Assembly (NCBI GenBank): GCA_964242335.1
Contig: CAXTAY010000001.1
Coordinates: 162,434 to 226,433 of the forward strand
Direction: 5' to 3'
Origin: Lichenicoccus sp964242335
GTDB taxonomy: Bacteria; Pseudomonadota; Alphaproteobacteria; Acetobacterales; Acetobacteraceae
Length of the DNA: 64,000 bases
The position numbers and the translations under genes were made by a program. Of the stretch, positions 42,991 through 52,172 are shown one piece after another. The notes below the pieces were generated by a model, which worked only from the letters and a program-made list of their open reading frames with translations, made no database searches and was not told the origin of the DNA. Numbering within the stretch: position 1 is the stretch's first letter; every line of letters begins with the position of its first letter.

Positions 42991-44391
42991 ATGCCTGACG
43001 TTCGTCCTGCGCCATCCCGTGAAGCGGTCTCCCTCAACCCGGCGACGGGGGAGGTGATCGAGCGCTTCCCCTTCCAATCCGAAGCGGAGATCGAGCAGCT
43101 CCTGGTCGAAGCCACGGATGCCTACCAGCACTGGCGCACGGTTCCGATCACGGAACGTGCCGAGGTCTATCTGGCGTTCGAGAGCGCGCTGCTTGCCAGG
43201 GCGGACCTCATCGCGCCGGTGATGACGGCGGAGATGGGAAAGATCCTGAAGGATGCGAAGGCAGAGATCGCGAAGTGCGCCGATACGGCGAGGTGGTTCG
43301 CCGAGCATGGACCTCGCTTGCTGGCAGACGAGCCGGTGGAGGTCGAGGGCGACGATCGCGTGTACGTCTCCTACCTCCCGATCGGCTCCATCCTCGGCAT
43401 CATGCCGTGGAACTTCCCCTTGTGGCAGGCGGTCCGGGCGTGCGTGCCGATCATGCTGTCGGGCAACGGGTTCATCCTGAAGCCGGCCCCGAATACGATG
43501 CGCTGCGCCTATCTCCTCCAGGAGGTCTGGGAGGAAGCCGGGCTGCCGAAAGGTCTGTTCGCCGTCCTCAATACCGACAACGACGGCATCAAGGCGGTCC
43601 TGGAAGACCGCCGGGTGGCGGGCGTGAGCCTGACAGGCAGCATGCACGCGGGCGCCGCGGTGGCATCGCAGGCGGGAAAGCTGATCAAGCGGTCGCTGCT
43701 GGAGCTGGGCGGTGCCGATCCGTTCATCGTCCTGGCCGACGCGGACATCGAGAAGGCCGTACAGGCCGGCATCCTGGCCCGCTTCAGCAACACCGGCCAG
43801 ATCTGCCTCAACGCGAAGCGCTTCATCCTGGAGCGGCCGATCGCCGAGAGGTTCACACGGGCGTTCGTAGCGGCGACGAGCCAGTTGAAGATCGGGGACC
43901 CCGCCGACCCGTCCACCACGCAGGGGCCGATCGCACGTTCCGACTTGCGCGACGGCATCCACGACCAGGTGACACGTTCGATCGCGAGCGGTGCGACATT
44001 GCTGCTGGGCGGGCACAAGGTCGACGGCCCAGGCTTCTTCTATGAGCCGACGGTTCTGGGGGACGTCGAACCTGGCATGGCAGCCTTCGACGAGGAGGTG
44101 TTCGGCCCGGTGGCGGCGATCACCGTCGCGCGGGATGTCGAGCACGCGGTCGAGCTCGCGAACTGCAGCGAGTACGGGCTCAGTGGCAACCTCTGGACGC
44201 AGGACCTCGATCAGGCCGCCTCCATCGCACGCCGGCTCGAGACGGGCGGCGTGTTCATCAACGGCTTCACCGCCTCCAACGCGCGCATGCCGGTCGGCGG
44301 GGTCAAGAACAGCGGCTATGGCCGCGAATTGTCCCATTTCGGCATTCGCGCCTTTACCAACGCCCAGGGCGTCTGGATCAAGCGGGTCTGA
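42991..44391 (+). CDS. NAD(P)-dependent aldehyde dehydrogenase (succinate-semialdehyde type)
   Basis: A 466-residue aldehyde dehydrogenase with ILGIMPWNFPLWQAVRACVP, ELGGADPFIVLADADIEKAV (general base Glu in E-L-G-G) and the catalytic Cys in FSNTGQICLNAKRFILE. The length and the M-P-W-N-F-P-x-W-Q motif resemble GabD/Sad-type semialdehyde dehydrogenases. It ends the LysR-linked operon and would oxidise the aldehyde made in this pathway. Alternative substrates are many. Confidence 0.92.
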   Translation: MPDVRPAPSREAVSLNPATGEVIERFPFQSEAEIEQLLVEATDAYQHWRTVPITERAEVYLAFESALLARADLIAPVMTAEMGKILKDAKAEIAKCADTARWFAEHGPRLLADEPVEVEGDDRVYVSYLPIGSILGIMPWNFPLWQAVRACVPIMLSGNGFILKPAPNTMRCAYLLQEVWEEAGLPKGLFAVLNTDNDGIKAVLEDRRVAGVSLTGSMHAGAAVASQAGKLIKRSLLELGGADPFIVLADADIEKAVQAGILARFSNTGQICLNAKRFILERPIAERFTRAFVAATSQLKIGDPADPSTTQGPIARSDLRDGIHDQVTRSIASGATLLLGGHKVDGPGFFYEPTVLGDVEPGMAAFDEEVFGPVAAITVARDVEHAVELANCSEYGLSGNLWTQDLDQAASIARRLETGGVFINGFTASNARMPVGGVKNSGYGRELSHFGIRAFTNAQGVWIKRV

Positions 44392-44656
44392 TCCTGCCCG
44401 GGTCCGTGACCACTCGAGGCAAGTTCGCGCATCACCGTCACGACGAACCTCGCCGTCTTCGTGGTGGAAGCGCTCGACGGTCATGTCTGCGACCCGATCT
44501 TCCTCATCAGTGCGGACGGCCGACACACCTGCCCTCGCCTTCGGGCTCAGGTTGCTAACTTTGCTCCGCCCAGAGCCGCCCAGAGCCGCCAAGGCCGACG
44601 ACAGGCCGTCCTCGACCCGCTTGCAGAGGTTTCTTGGCTGTCGTTCGAGTATTGCC
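44392..44656. other. Intergenic stretch, no recognisable gene
   Basis: Frames on both strands are open in parts but give no recognisable domain, and codon usage is mixed. It holds a 10-bp tandem repeat (CAGAGCCGCC at 44571-44580 and 44581-44590), which is compatible with slippage in G+C-rich DNA. Confidence 0.4.
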
Positions 44657-45202
44657 ATGGCAGCTCTGCCGATGATCACGTTGGAGCCACTACGCCCGGA
44701 CCATGTGGTCGAGATGTTCGCCGGCTTGGCGGATCCGCTTGGCTACCGCTTCTTGCCGGACGAACCTCCCCACAGCCTGGAGGCACTCGGCGCACGCTAC
44801 GACCGGCAGGTCGTCGGGCGATCCGCGGACGGGTCGGAGACCTGGCTGAACTGGGTCGTCCGACTGCATAGGACCGCGATCGCCATAGGTTATACCCAGG
44901 CGACGATTCAGCGCGGTCATGCAGCGCTCGGCTACCACCTGTTTCCCTGCCAGTGACGCCAGGGACTTGGTAGCGCGGCGGTGCAGATGACGGTGGACGA
45001 GGTATTCGCGATGTCGGACGTTCAGGATGTCCGCGCCCTGGTGGATACGCGTAACCTTGGCTCATCTTCGCTGATGCGAAAGCTGAGGTTCAGCCTACGG
45101 CAGACGATCGTCGCGGCCGACCACTTGAAGGGTGGCCAAAGCGACGAGCACGAGTTCGTCATGTCGCGAAGCGCGTGGTCGCAGCGGCGTGGCGCGTCAT
45201 AG
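44657..45202 (+). pseudogene. GNAT acetyltransferase gene interrupted by TGA
   Basis: From ATG 44657 the frame gives MITLEPLRPDHVVEMFAGLA near the start and TAIAIGYTQATIQRGHAALG, then stops at TGA (44954-44956, codon 100). The same frame goes on with RQGLGSAAVQMTVDEVFAMS, VRALVDTRNLGSSSLMRKLR and SDEHEFVMSR to 45202. These pieces make one complete GNAT N-acetyltransferase; the acetyl-CoA loop is usually W-G-Q-G-x-G/A, so the TGA stands at the conserved Trp (stop-R-Q-G-L-G). A single TGG-to-TGA change accounts for it. There is no hairpin with SECIS features after the TGA. Confidence 0.85.
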
Positions 45203-45267
45203 ACGGCGGCTCAGGTGGCGGCACCTCGGCCAGCGCGATGCGGTCGATCGGCCGAGCTGCCACCGCG

Positions 45268-46938
45268 TCACACGGCGCGGATCTCCTGAAGGAAGCCGGC
45301 GACCTCGCCGGACAGGTCGTCGGCCTGCTTCGACAGCCCGGAAGCCGAGCCGAGCACCTGGGTCGCCGCAGCACCGGTCTCGTTGGCGGAGACGCTCACG
45401 CCGGTGATGTTGCGCGCCACGATGTCCGTCGCCTCCGCGGTCGACTGCGCGTTCCGCGCGATCTCCAGGGTGGCCGATCCCTGTTCCCTGACGGCTCCCG
45501 CGATGGCGGTCGCGATGTGGCCGAGGCCCTCGATCGTCCCCGCGATCTCCCTGATCGAGGCAACCGCGTCGCGCGTCGCCGACTGGATCTCGCTGACCTG
45601 CGAGGCGATCTCGTTCGTCGCATTGGAAGTCTGCGACGCCAGGGCCTTTACCTCCGACGCCACGACGGCGAAGCCCTTGCCGGCATCTCCCGCCCGCGCC
45701 GCCTCGATCGTCGCGTTCAGCGCCAGCAGGTTCGTCTGGCCGGCGATGCGAGAGATCAGTTCCACGACGCGACCGATCCTGTCCGCGGCTTCGGCGAGGG
45801 CTCCGACGGTCTCGTCGGTCCGACGCGCGCCCTCGACCGCGCGTCCCGTCATCGCCGACGACTCCTCGATTTGGCGCGAGATCTCCGCGACCGAGGCGGT
45901 CAGCTGCTCCGCGGCGGCGGCGACCGTCTGCACGCCGGAGCCCGCCAGCGCGGCGGCGGAGGCGACCTCGCCGGCCTGTCGGTTCGTCTGCTCGGCCGAA
46001 GCCGTCATGCCGCCGGCGGTCGCTTCGAGCTCGGAGGAGGCGCCGGCGAGAAGGCCGGTCATCACGCCGACCCGGGACTCGAACCGGTGCAGGAGCTGCT
46101 CGATCCGTTCCACCTTGCGACTACGGATGCCGTGTTCGCGTTCCTGCTCGGCGCTGAGCTTGTCGCGCTCGATCATGACGCCCTTGAAGACCTGGACCGC
46201 CGATGCCATTCCGCCCACCTCGTCGCGGCGGCCGCGATCGGGAACGTCGGTATCCAGCTCGCGGTCCGCGAGACGTCGCATGGCCTGCGTCATCCGCCGG
46301 ATCGGGCGCGATACGTTCCTGACGATGGCGATGGCCAGGAAGACGCAGGTGGCGATGGTCGCGCAGAGGACGCCGAGGACCACGTGCTTGGTCGGTCTGT
46401 AGATCGCGGCACCCAGGCTCGCCGCGCGACGCCCTTCCTGCAGGTTGAAGTCCAGATCCGACTTCGAGGCGTCGTAGGCCGCTTCGTAGCTCTGGCTCTC
46501 CTCGTCGCTGAACAGGTTCTCCGGGTCTCCACCGGGTCCTATGTCGCGGGCCACGACGGCACCGTGGGACGCCCATGCCCGGTCGAAATCGTGCATGAGT
46601 TTCTCGTCCGCGGTGCCGCGGTGGATGACGTGCTCGTAGTCGGCACGGAGACGAGCGAGGGCCTTGTTCTCGCCGACGATCCCCTGCTTGATCTGCTGAC
46701 GGTCGCCGTCGGTGAGGGCGAGCGAGTAGCGCGCCTCCTGCAGGCGTATCTGCTGGATCGTGCTCAGGATCTGACCCTGGACGCCGGTCGTGGGAAGCCA
46801 GTGGTCGCGTATGTCGGCGGCGTGACGATCGATGGCGGCCAAGCGATCCAGCGCGGTCGCGCCCAGGCCGCAGACGAGGGCCAGCACGATACCGAATGCC
46901 GCCAGGGTCTTCGTTTGTATCGTGAACCAATCGGGCAC
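45268..46938 (-). CDS. Methyl-accepting chemotaxis protein
   Basis: A 556-residue chemoreceptor. The first membrane helix is TLAAFGIVLALVCGLGATAL; a four-helix periplasmic sensor (about 30-190) follows, then helix VVLGVLCATIATCVFLAIAI, a HAMP domain (RRMTQAMRRLADRELDTDVP) and the signalling coiled coil with the hairpin tip RIAGQTNLLALNATIEAARA and GKGFAVVASEVKALA. The GTG at 46938 is called because GAGG lies 8 nt upstream. The tip matches CheA/CheW-binding MCPs. No C-terminal CheR pentapeptide is seen. The ligand is unknown; no other chemotaxis gene is in the window. Confidence 0.93.
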   Translation of the reverse strand: MPDWFTIQTKTLAAFGIVLALVCGLGATALDRLAAIDRHAADIRDHWLPTTGVQGQILSTIQQIRLQEARYSLALTDGDRQQIKQGIVGENKALARLRADYEHVIHRGTADEKLMHDFDRAWASHGAVVARDIGPGGDPENLFSDEESQSYEAAYDASKSDLDFNLQEGRRAASLGAAIYRPTKHVVLGVLCATIATCVFLAIAIVRNVSRPIRRMTQAMRRLADRELDTDVPDRGRRDEVGGMASAVQVFKGVMIERDKLSAEQEREHGIRSRKVERIEQLLHRFESRVGVMTGLLAGASSELEATAGGMTASAEQTNRQAGEVASAAALAGSGVQTVAAAAEQLTASVAEISRQIEESSAMTGRAVEGARRTDETVGALAEAADRIGRVVELISRIAGQTNLLALNATIEAARAGDAGKGFAVVASEVKALASQTSNATNEIASQVSEIQSATRDAVASIREIAGTIEGLGHIATAIAGAVREQGSATLEIARNAQSTAEATDIVARNITGVSVSANETGAAATQVLGSASGLSKQADDLSGEVAGFLQEIRAV

Positions 46939-47310
46939 TGATCGCACCTCATCTCTCCCTGGCTGCCACCTTCCGCTCCGAGCTGCCGGACAGGTCACCG
47001 CGTCAGACTAGGCCCGGAGTCATTGACGCGAGGTAAACGGGCTCCCGGGTACGCGCGGATGACGCGACCGGCGAGGCTCGTCGATCACTCGGCGAACGGC
47101 CGCTGCAGCGACACGACCTGATCCGTCGATCGCCGGGCCGTCTCGACGATCCCGTCGAAGGCGAAGAGCTTGGTCGGGGACGAGCGGAGTGCGATCCACG
47201 CGACAGCCGCTTCGACTTCACGTCCTGCGGTGTTCGCCGCCCTGTTGCGGTGCGCCAACATGGTGTAGTCGAGGCCACAGACGCTTGGCTACGTACGCAA
47301 CGGGGACATC
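46939..47310. other. 372-bp region upstream of the chemoreceptor
   Basis: Apart from the possible 58-codon frame at 47085-47261 I see no gene. The region holds the promoters of the divergent chemoreceptor and the small secreted protein at 47311; no clear operator stands out. Confidence 0.4.
47085..47261 (-). CDS. Possible 58-residue protein, unknown
   Basis: An ATG at 47261 opens a 58-codon frame with strongly G/C-biased third positions like the surrounding genes: MLAHRNRAANTAGREVEAAV, then SSPTKLFAFDGIVETARRST, then DQVVSLQRPFAE. It has no signal peptide or membrane segment and appears helical. I do not recognise the family. It may be a real short gene or the end of a decayed longer one. 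Confidence 0.35.
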   Translation of the reverse strand: MLAHRNRAANTAGREVEAAVAWIALRSSPTKLFAFDGIVETARRSTDQVVSLQRPFAE

Positions 47311-47676
47311 ATGGCGCACAAGAAGCTTACTCTGGCGGTCGTCGGCATCCTGGCGGCCGGCCTGGTGACACCCGCACGAGCGGAGCCGGGAGGCTGCGTC
47401 AAATACGGTGCGGTGGGAGCGGTCGGAGGCCACGTCGCGCATCATGGTGTCCTGGGCGCCGTCGGCGGCTGCGCGACCGGCATGTACGTGCGCCACAAGT
47501 ATCGCAAGGAGGCTCGGCAGAAGGCAGCCCTGTACGACCAGGAGCACCCAGGCGTGAGCGGTCCGTACGAGAAGAAGGCGACTGCCTACGATCAGGAGCA
47601 TTCGACCGCACCGGGGAAGATGGCGCCGGGTGACCAGCCTTCCGACGCATCGGGTCAGCAGGACACCCATCTCTAG
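47311..47676 (+). CDS. Small secreted glycine-zipper-like protein
   Basis: A 121-residue protein with a signal peptide (KKLTLAVVGILAAGLVTPAR, cut after ARA). The mature N-terminal part, VKYGAVGAVGGHVAHHGVLG then AVGGCATGMYVRHKYRKEAR, has a glycine-zipper-like pattern with two cysteines (C29 and C54) that could form a disulfide. The C-terminal half is hydrophilic with two YDQEH repeats. GGGGAC precedes the ATG. It resembles small envelope proteins of unknown role. Confidence 0.72.
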   Translation: MAHKKLTLAVVGILAAGLVTPARAEPGGCVKYGAVGAVGGHVAHHGVLGAVGGCATGMYVRHKYRKEARQKAALYDQEHPGVSGPYEKKATAYDQEHSTAPGKMAPGDQPSDASGQQDTHL

Positions 47677-47952
47677 GGTCGGGCTCGTCTAGGACAGCGG
47701 TCCAGGCACTCCGTCGGGACGAGCGGTGCGAAGCCGGACCGGCCGAGCCGGCAGGGCAGGGCGGTGCCTGGGCGGAATGCGCCGAAGCAGGCCGGGTGCT
47801 TCACGGATTCCGCCCCGACCGCCGGCCTCGACCAGTCGCAGCGGGCAGACCGGTCGCGAGGCTTGCTGCGCGGTGGCGATGGAAATCTCGTCTGGATCGA
47901 ACGGCTCGCCATCGTCAGACTGCCCCCCGGGGCGGGTGACCGGAGGTGCGCA

Positions 47953-48453
47953 ATGCGGCAGCAGGCGGTCGATGCCGTCATCGCGGGGCTGAAGGAGGCG
48001 GGCGTCAGCATCGTCTGCTACCTGCCGGACTCGCTGCTCAAGGAGCTCTACCCCGCTCTCGATGCCGATCCGGACATCCGCACCATACGCGTCACCAACG
48101 AGGGCGAGGGTGCCGCGATCTGCGGCGGCGTGTTCCTGTCCGGCAAGCGCGCGGCGCTGGTGATGGAGAATTCCGGCCTGCGCGCCTCGATCGAGCCGCT
48201 GGCACGGATGGGCATGGGTGCCGGCATCCCGGTGGTGATGGTGATGAGCGACCGCGGCGGCCCCGGCGAGAACAACTGGTGGGCGATCCCGCACGGCATG
48301 ACGATGCAGCCGCTGCTGGAGGCGATGCGGATCCCGTACCGGATCGAGGAGGAGCCGGAGCGGATACGCGGCGCGATCCGTGACAGCTTCGCCTGGTCGT
48401 ACGCCGCGTACTACCACAGCGCGGTGGTGATCGGCGGGAGTGCGGTGCGATGA
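47953..48453 (+). CDS. Thiamine-diphosphate 2-oxoacid decarboxylase, alpha (pyrimidine-binding) subunit
   Basis: A 166-residue protein resembling the alpha part of sulfopyruvate/phosphonopyruvate decarboxylases (ComD-like). AVDAVIAGLKEAGVSIVCYL and PDSLLKELYPAL begin the fold; VTNEGEGAAICGGVFLSGKR has the Glu that activates the cofactor; MENSGLRASIEPLARMGMGA and SDRGGPGENNWWAIPHGM follow. CGGAGG precedes the ATG. The partner beta subunit overlaps by 4 bp. Together they would decarboxylate a 2-oxoacid to an aldehyde; the downstream aldehyde dehydrogenase fits. Substrate unknown. Confidence 0.85.
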   Translation: MRQQAVDAVIAGLKEAGVSIVCYLPDSLLKELYPALDADPDIRTIRVTNEGEGAAICGGVFLSGKRAALVMENSGLRASIEPLARMGMGAGIPVVMVMSDRGGPGENNWWAIPHGMTMQPLLEAMRIPYRIEEEPERIRGAIRDSFAWSYAAYYHSAVVIGGSAVR

Positions 48454-49058
48454 CGCGGTTCGAGTGCATGTGCGCCCTCGCAGCACGGCTCGAAGACGCG
48501 CTGGTGGTGCTGTCGCTCGGCGGCAGCGTCGATGAGTGGTACAACGCCGCACCCCACCTGCGCGCCGCCAGCCTGTTCCAGCAGCAGCTCGGCTGCGTGA
48601 CGCCGCAGGCGTTCGGGCTCGCGGCGGGATTGCCGCACCGGCGGATCGTCTCGCTCGACACCGATGGCGGCATGCTGTTCAACCTCGGCATCCTCGCGAC
48701 GCTGGCCAACGAGCGGCCGCCGAACCTGCTGGTCGTGGTCTGGGACAACGAGTGCTACCAGTCGATCGGCGGTCCGCCGACGCATACCGCCGGCGGACGC
48801 GTCGACATCGCCGCGATCGGACGCGGCGCCGGCCTCGCGGAGGCGCACACCGCACGCACCGCGGCCGAGTTCGACGCGCTGTGCGCGGCAGGGCTGCGCG
48901 CCGAGGTGCCGTTCCTGGTGGTGGCCAAGGTCGCGAAGGCCCTGCAGCCCGGCCTGCGACGCAAGCACAGCGACGGACGCGAGGACAAGTATATCTTCGT
49001 CCGCCACGTGGAGGCGACGGAAGGCGTGGTGATCCTGGGGCCGAGTGAGCACAACTGA
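48450..49058 (+). CDS. Thiamine-diphosphate 2-oxoacid decarboxylase, beta (pyrophosphate-binding) subunit
   Basis: The 202-residue partner of the preceding gene, overlapping it by ATGA. The region IVSLDTDGGMLFNLGILATL then VVWDNECYQSIGG corresponds to the G-D-G-x(~25)-N cofactor motif, but the first Gly is Thr (T-D-G). The Asp and the downstream Asn that hold the metal are kept. Family members such as ComE have G-D-G. The C-terminal half is a short helical extension. The stop lies inside the start of the GMC gene, so the three genes are coupled. Confidence 0.85.
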   Translation: MTRFECMCALAARLEDALVVLSLGGSVDEWYNAAPHLRAASLFQQQLGCVTPQAFGLAAGLPHRRIVSLDTDGGMLFNLGILATLANERPPNLLVVVWDNECYQSIGGPPTHTAGGRVDIAAIGRGAGLAEAHTARTAAEFDALCAAGLRAEVPFLVVAKVAKALQPGLRRKHSDGREDKYIFVRHVEATEGVVILGPSEHN

Positions 49059-50610
49059 TCCCGCACCGGCCTACGACGTCATCGTGGTCGGCGGCGGCAG
49101 CGCCGGCTGCGTCCTGGCGCGACGGCTGAGCGAGGACGCCGACCGCACGGTGCTGCTGGTCGAGGCGGGTCCCTCGGATGCGGGCGTGGCGGCGATCGAG
49201 GCGGCGGCCGACTGGCCGGCGCTGCTCGGCGGACCATACGACTGGGGCCACAGCTACCAGGGCGGCGACGGCGTCGGCGGCCGGTCGATCCCGATCCCGC
49301 ACGGCCGGGTGCTGGGCGGCAGCAGCGGGATCAACGCCATGCTGTGGTATCGCGGCCACCGCTCCGACTACGATAGCTGGGCCGAGGCCGGCGCGAAGGG
49401 CTGGGACTTCGCCGGCGTGCTACCCTATTTCCGCCGCAGCGAGGACTGGGAGGGTGGCGCCAGTGCGTGGCGCGGCGCCGGTGGTCCGATGCGCATCGAG
49501 CGTCCGCGCGAGCCGCATCCGATCGCGGTCGCGATGCTGGAGGGCGCCGCCTCGCTCGGGATGCCGGTGATCGAGGACGCCAACGGACCGGACAACGAGG
49601 GCGCCTGCCTCGCCAACCTGAACATCAGCGCCGGCCGACGCTGGAGTGCCGCGCGCGGCTACCTGCACCCGGTGCTGGACCGTCCGAACCTGACCGTGCT
49701 GACGCGGTCCGAGACGCTGCGGCTGGTGATCGAGGCGGGACGCTGCACCGGCATCGTCCACCGGCTGGCGGATGGGCTGCGCACGACGCGCGCGCTGGAC
49801 CAGGTGATCCTGTGCGCCGGCGCGATCGGCTCACCGGTGCTGCTGCTGCGCTCCGGGATCGGGCCATCCGCCGAGCTGCGACGGCTCGGCGTGGCGGTGG
49901 TCGCCGACCTGCCGGGAGTGGGACGCGAGCTGCAGGATCATCCGCTGGTCGTGGGGGTGAATTTCCGGGCGAGGCGGCCGCTCGGGCGCGTGCGCGACAA
50001 TGGCGGCGGCAGCATGATGAACTGGCGCAGCCAAGCCGGCCTGCCGAGACCCGACCTGCACGCCTTCGTCGTGCAGGGGCCGCACGCGGGGTCGGAGATC
50101 GCCTCGACCTACGGGGTCGGGCCGGACTGCTTCGCCATCTCGCCCGGCCTGATGCGGTCGCAGAGCCGCGGCTACCTGCGGCTGCACGGCACCGAGATCG
50201 ACAGCCCGATCGAGATCCAGCCGAACTTCCTCCAGGAGCCGGCGGACGTCGCCGCACTGATGCAGGGCGTGCGGTCGTGTCTGGAGCTGGCGGCGAGCCC
50301 GGCCTATGCGGGGCTGGCGGCGCGAGCGGTCTCGCCGGACCGCAGGCTCGACCCGGCGGAGTTGGAAGGCTTCGTGCGCGCGAGCTGCTCGACCTTCTTC
50401 CATGCCGCCGGCACCTGCCGGATGGGACGTGATGCGGATGCCGTGGTCGATCCCGCGCTGCGGGTGCGCGGCGTCGAGGGCTTGCGCGTGGTCGACGCCT
50501 CGGTGATGCCGAGGCTGCCGTCTTGCAACACCCACGCCCCGGTCCTCATGATCGCCGAACGCGCCGCCGACCTGATCCGCGGCATCCCGCCCGCCCGAGC
50601 CGGAGCCTGA
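49045..50610 (+). CDS. GMC-family FAD-dependent oxidoreductase
   Basis: A 521-residue glucose-methanol-choline oxidoreductase: FAD fold YDVIVVGGGSAGCVLARRLS, GMC signature 1 GRVLGGSSGINAMLWYRGHR, signature 2 GAIGSPVLLLRSGIGP, and active-site segments FFHAAGTCRMG and CNTHAPVLMIAERAADLI. Choline dehydrogenase-type members oxidise alcohols to aldehydes. The GTG start overlaps the beta subunit gene by 14 bp. The aldehyde dehydrogenase gene follows 14 bp after the stop, suggesting stepwise alcohol-to-acid oxidation. Confidence 0.93.
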   Translation: MSTTDPAPAYDVIVVGGGSAGCVLARRLSEDADRTVLLVEAGPSDAGVAAIEAAADWPALLGGPYDWGHSYQGGDGVGGRSIPIPHGRVLGGSSGINAMLWYRGHRSDYDSWAEAGAKGWDFAGVLPYFRRSEDWEGGASAWRGAGGPMRIERPREPHPIAVAMLEGAASLGMPVIEDANGPDNEGACLANLNISAGRRWSAARGYLHPVLDRPNLTVLTRSETLRLVIEAGRCTGIVHRLADGLRTTRALDQVILCAGAIGSPVLLLRSGIGPSAELRRLGVAVVADLPGVGRELQDHPLVVGVNFRARRPLGRVRDNGGGSMMNWRSQAGLPRPDLHAFVVQGPHAGSEIASTYGVGPDCFAISPGLMRSQSRGYLRLHGTEIDSPIEIQPNFLQEPADVAALMQGVRSCLELAASPAYAGLAARAVSPDRRLDPAELEGFVRASCSTFFHAAGTCRMGRDADAVVDPALRVRGVEGLRVVDASVMPRLPSCNTHAPVLMIAERAADLIRGIPPARAGA

Positions 50611-50624
50611 TCGGTTATGCGACA

Positions 50625-52169
50625 ATGCCCGGACCTTCCCTGGTGAACCGCCCGCTGCGTGCCGATCCGTGCTTGACCGTGCCGCGGCCCTCGCCCCCCG
50701 TGCAGGCGTTCCTCGCCCGCGAGCACGGGCTGCTGATCGACGGCGCGTGGCAGTCCGCCGCGGGCGGACGACGCCTCGAGAGCATCGACCCGGCGACGGG
50801 AGCCGGCCTGTGCAGCCTGGCCGCGGGCGACGGCACCGACATCGATCGCGCGGTCGCCGCGGCGCGCCGCGCCTTCGCCTCCGATGCCTGGCGGCTGATG
50901 ACGCCGTCCGCACGCGCCCGGCTGCTGTGGCGCGTCGGCGAGCTGATCGAGGCCCATCTCGACGAGCTGGCGGAGCTCGAATCGCTCGACAGCGGCAAGA
51001 CGCTCGCGACCGCGCGGCTGGGCGAGATCCCCGCGGCGGCCGAGCAGTTCCGCTTCTATGCCGGCTACGTCACCAAGCTCACCGGCACGACGATCCCGAC
51101 CTCGATCACCCAGCAGCCGGCGGGACGGCGCATCCATGCCTACACGGTGCGCGAGCCGATCGGCGTGGTCGGCGCCATCACGCCGTGGAATTCACCGCTG
51201 CTGATGGCGGCGATGAAGCTGGCGCCGGCGCTGGCCTGCGGTTGCAGCGTCGTGCTGAAGCCGGCCGAGGACACCTCGCTGACCGCGATCCGCCTCGGCG
51301 CGTTGCTGCTCGAGGCCGGGCTGCCGCCCGGGGTGGTCAACGTCGTCACCGGCACCGGACGCGAGGCGGGCGCTGCACTCGCCGCCCACCACGATGTCGA
51401 CAAGCTCACTTTCACCGGCTCGACCGCGACCGGGCGCGCCATCATCGGCGACGCGCGCGGCAACCTGAAGAAGCTGACGCTGGAGCTCGGCGGCAAGTCG
51501 CCGGCGATCTTGCTGGCGGACGCGGACCTGGCGCTGGCGGTGCCCGGCGTGGCGCGTGGGATCTTCGCCAATGCCGGGCAGGTCTGCGTCGCCGGCTCGC
51601 GCATCTACGTCGCGCGGCCGCTGCACGACCGCTTCGTCGCGGCCCTCGCCGAGCACGCCGCGAGCCTGCGGCTGGGTCATGGCCTCGATCCGGCGAGCCA
51701 GATGGGCCCGCTGGTCAGCCGCAGCCAGGCGGAGCGGGTCGACGGCTACGTGCGCTCCGGACGCCAGGAGGGCGCCGAACTGGCCACCGGCGGACGCAGG
51801 CTCGGGGCGAATGCGAGCTTCTTCGAGCCCACCGTGATGACGAACGTGCATCCGGCGATGCGCATGATGCGCGAGGAGATCTTCGGCCCGGTCGCCGCCG
51901 TCACCCCGTTCGACGACGCGGACGCGGTGCTGGCGCTCGCCAACGATACCAGCTACGGCCTCGCCGCCAGCGTCTGGACCGAGAGCCTGTTGCAGGCGCA
52001 CCGCTTCGCCTCGGCGCTGCGCGCCGGCACGGTATGGATCAACTGCCACTCCTACTTCTCGCCGGAGCTGCCGAAGGGCGGCCACCGGCAGTCCGGTTGG
52101 GGGGTCGAGAACGGGGCAGCGGGTCTCGACAACTATCTCGAGAGCAAGACCGTCTGCGCCGTGGTCTGA
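50625..52169 (+). CDS. Aldehyde dehydrogenase
   Basis: A 514-residue NAD(P)-dependent aldehyde dehydrogenase with VVGAITPWNSPLLMAAMKLA, LTFTGSTATGRAI, LELGGKSPAILLADADLALA and catalytic Cys in FANAGQVCVAGSRIYVA. The ending SPELPKGGHRQSGWGVENGA is usual for betaine-aldehyde/phenylacetaldehyde-type enzymes. The start is uncertain (ATG 50625 or GTG 50643). It is within the operon that runs from the decarboxylase genes to the Rieske oxygenase, 3 bp before the latter. Confidence 0.92.
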   Translation: MPGPSLVNRPLRADPCLTVPRPSPPVQAFLAREHGLLIDGAWQSAAGGRRLESIDPATGAGLCSLAAGDGTDIDRAVAAARRAFASDAWRLMTPSARARLLWRVGELIEAHLDELAELESLDSGKTLATARLGEIPAAAEQFRFYAGYVTKLTGTTIPTSITQQPAGRRIHAYTVREPIGVVGAITPWNSPLLMAAMKLAPALACGCSVVLKPAEDTSLTAIRLGALLLEAGLPPGVVNVVTGTGREAGAALAAHHDVDKLTFTGSTATGRAIIGDARGNLKKLTLELGGKSPAILLADADLALAVPGVARGIFANAGQVCVAGSRIYVARPLHDRFVAALAEHAASLRLGHGLDPASQMGPLVSRSQAERVDGYVRSGRQEGAELATGGRRLGANASFFEPTVMTNVHPAMRMMREEIFGPVAAVTPFDDADAVLALANDTSYGLAASVWTESLLQAHRFASALRAGTVWINCHSYFSPELPKGGHRQSGWGVENGAAGLDNYLESKTVCAVV

Positions 52170-52172
52170 GCC

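Noticed and set aside
44571..44590. 10-bp tandem repeat CAGAGCCGCC as a functional element
   Set aside because: Only two copies in G+C-rich DNA with no nearby start or partner; likely slippage.
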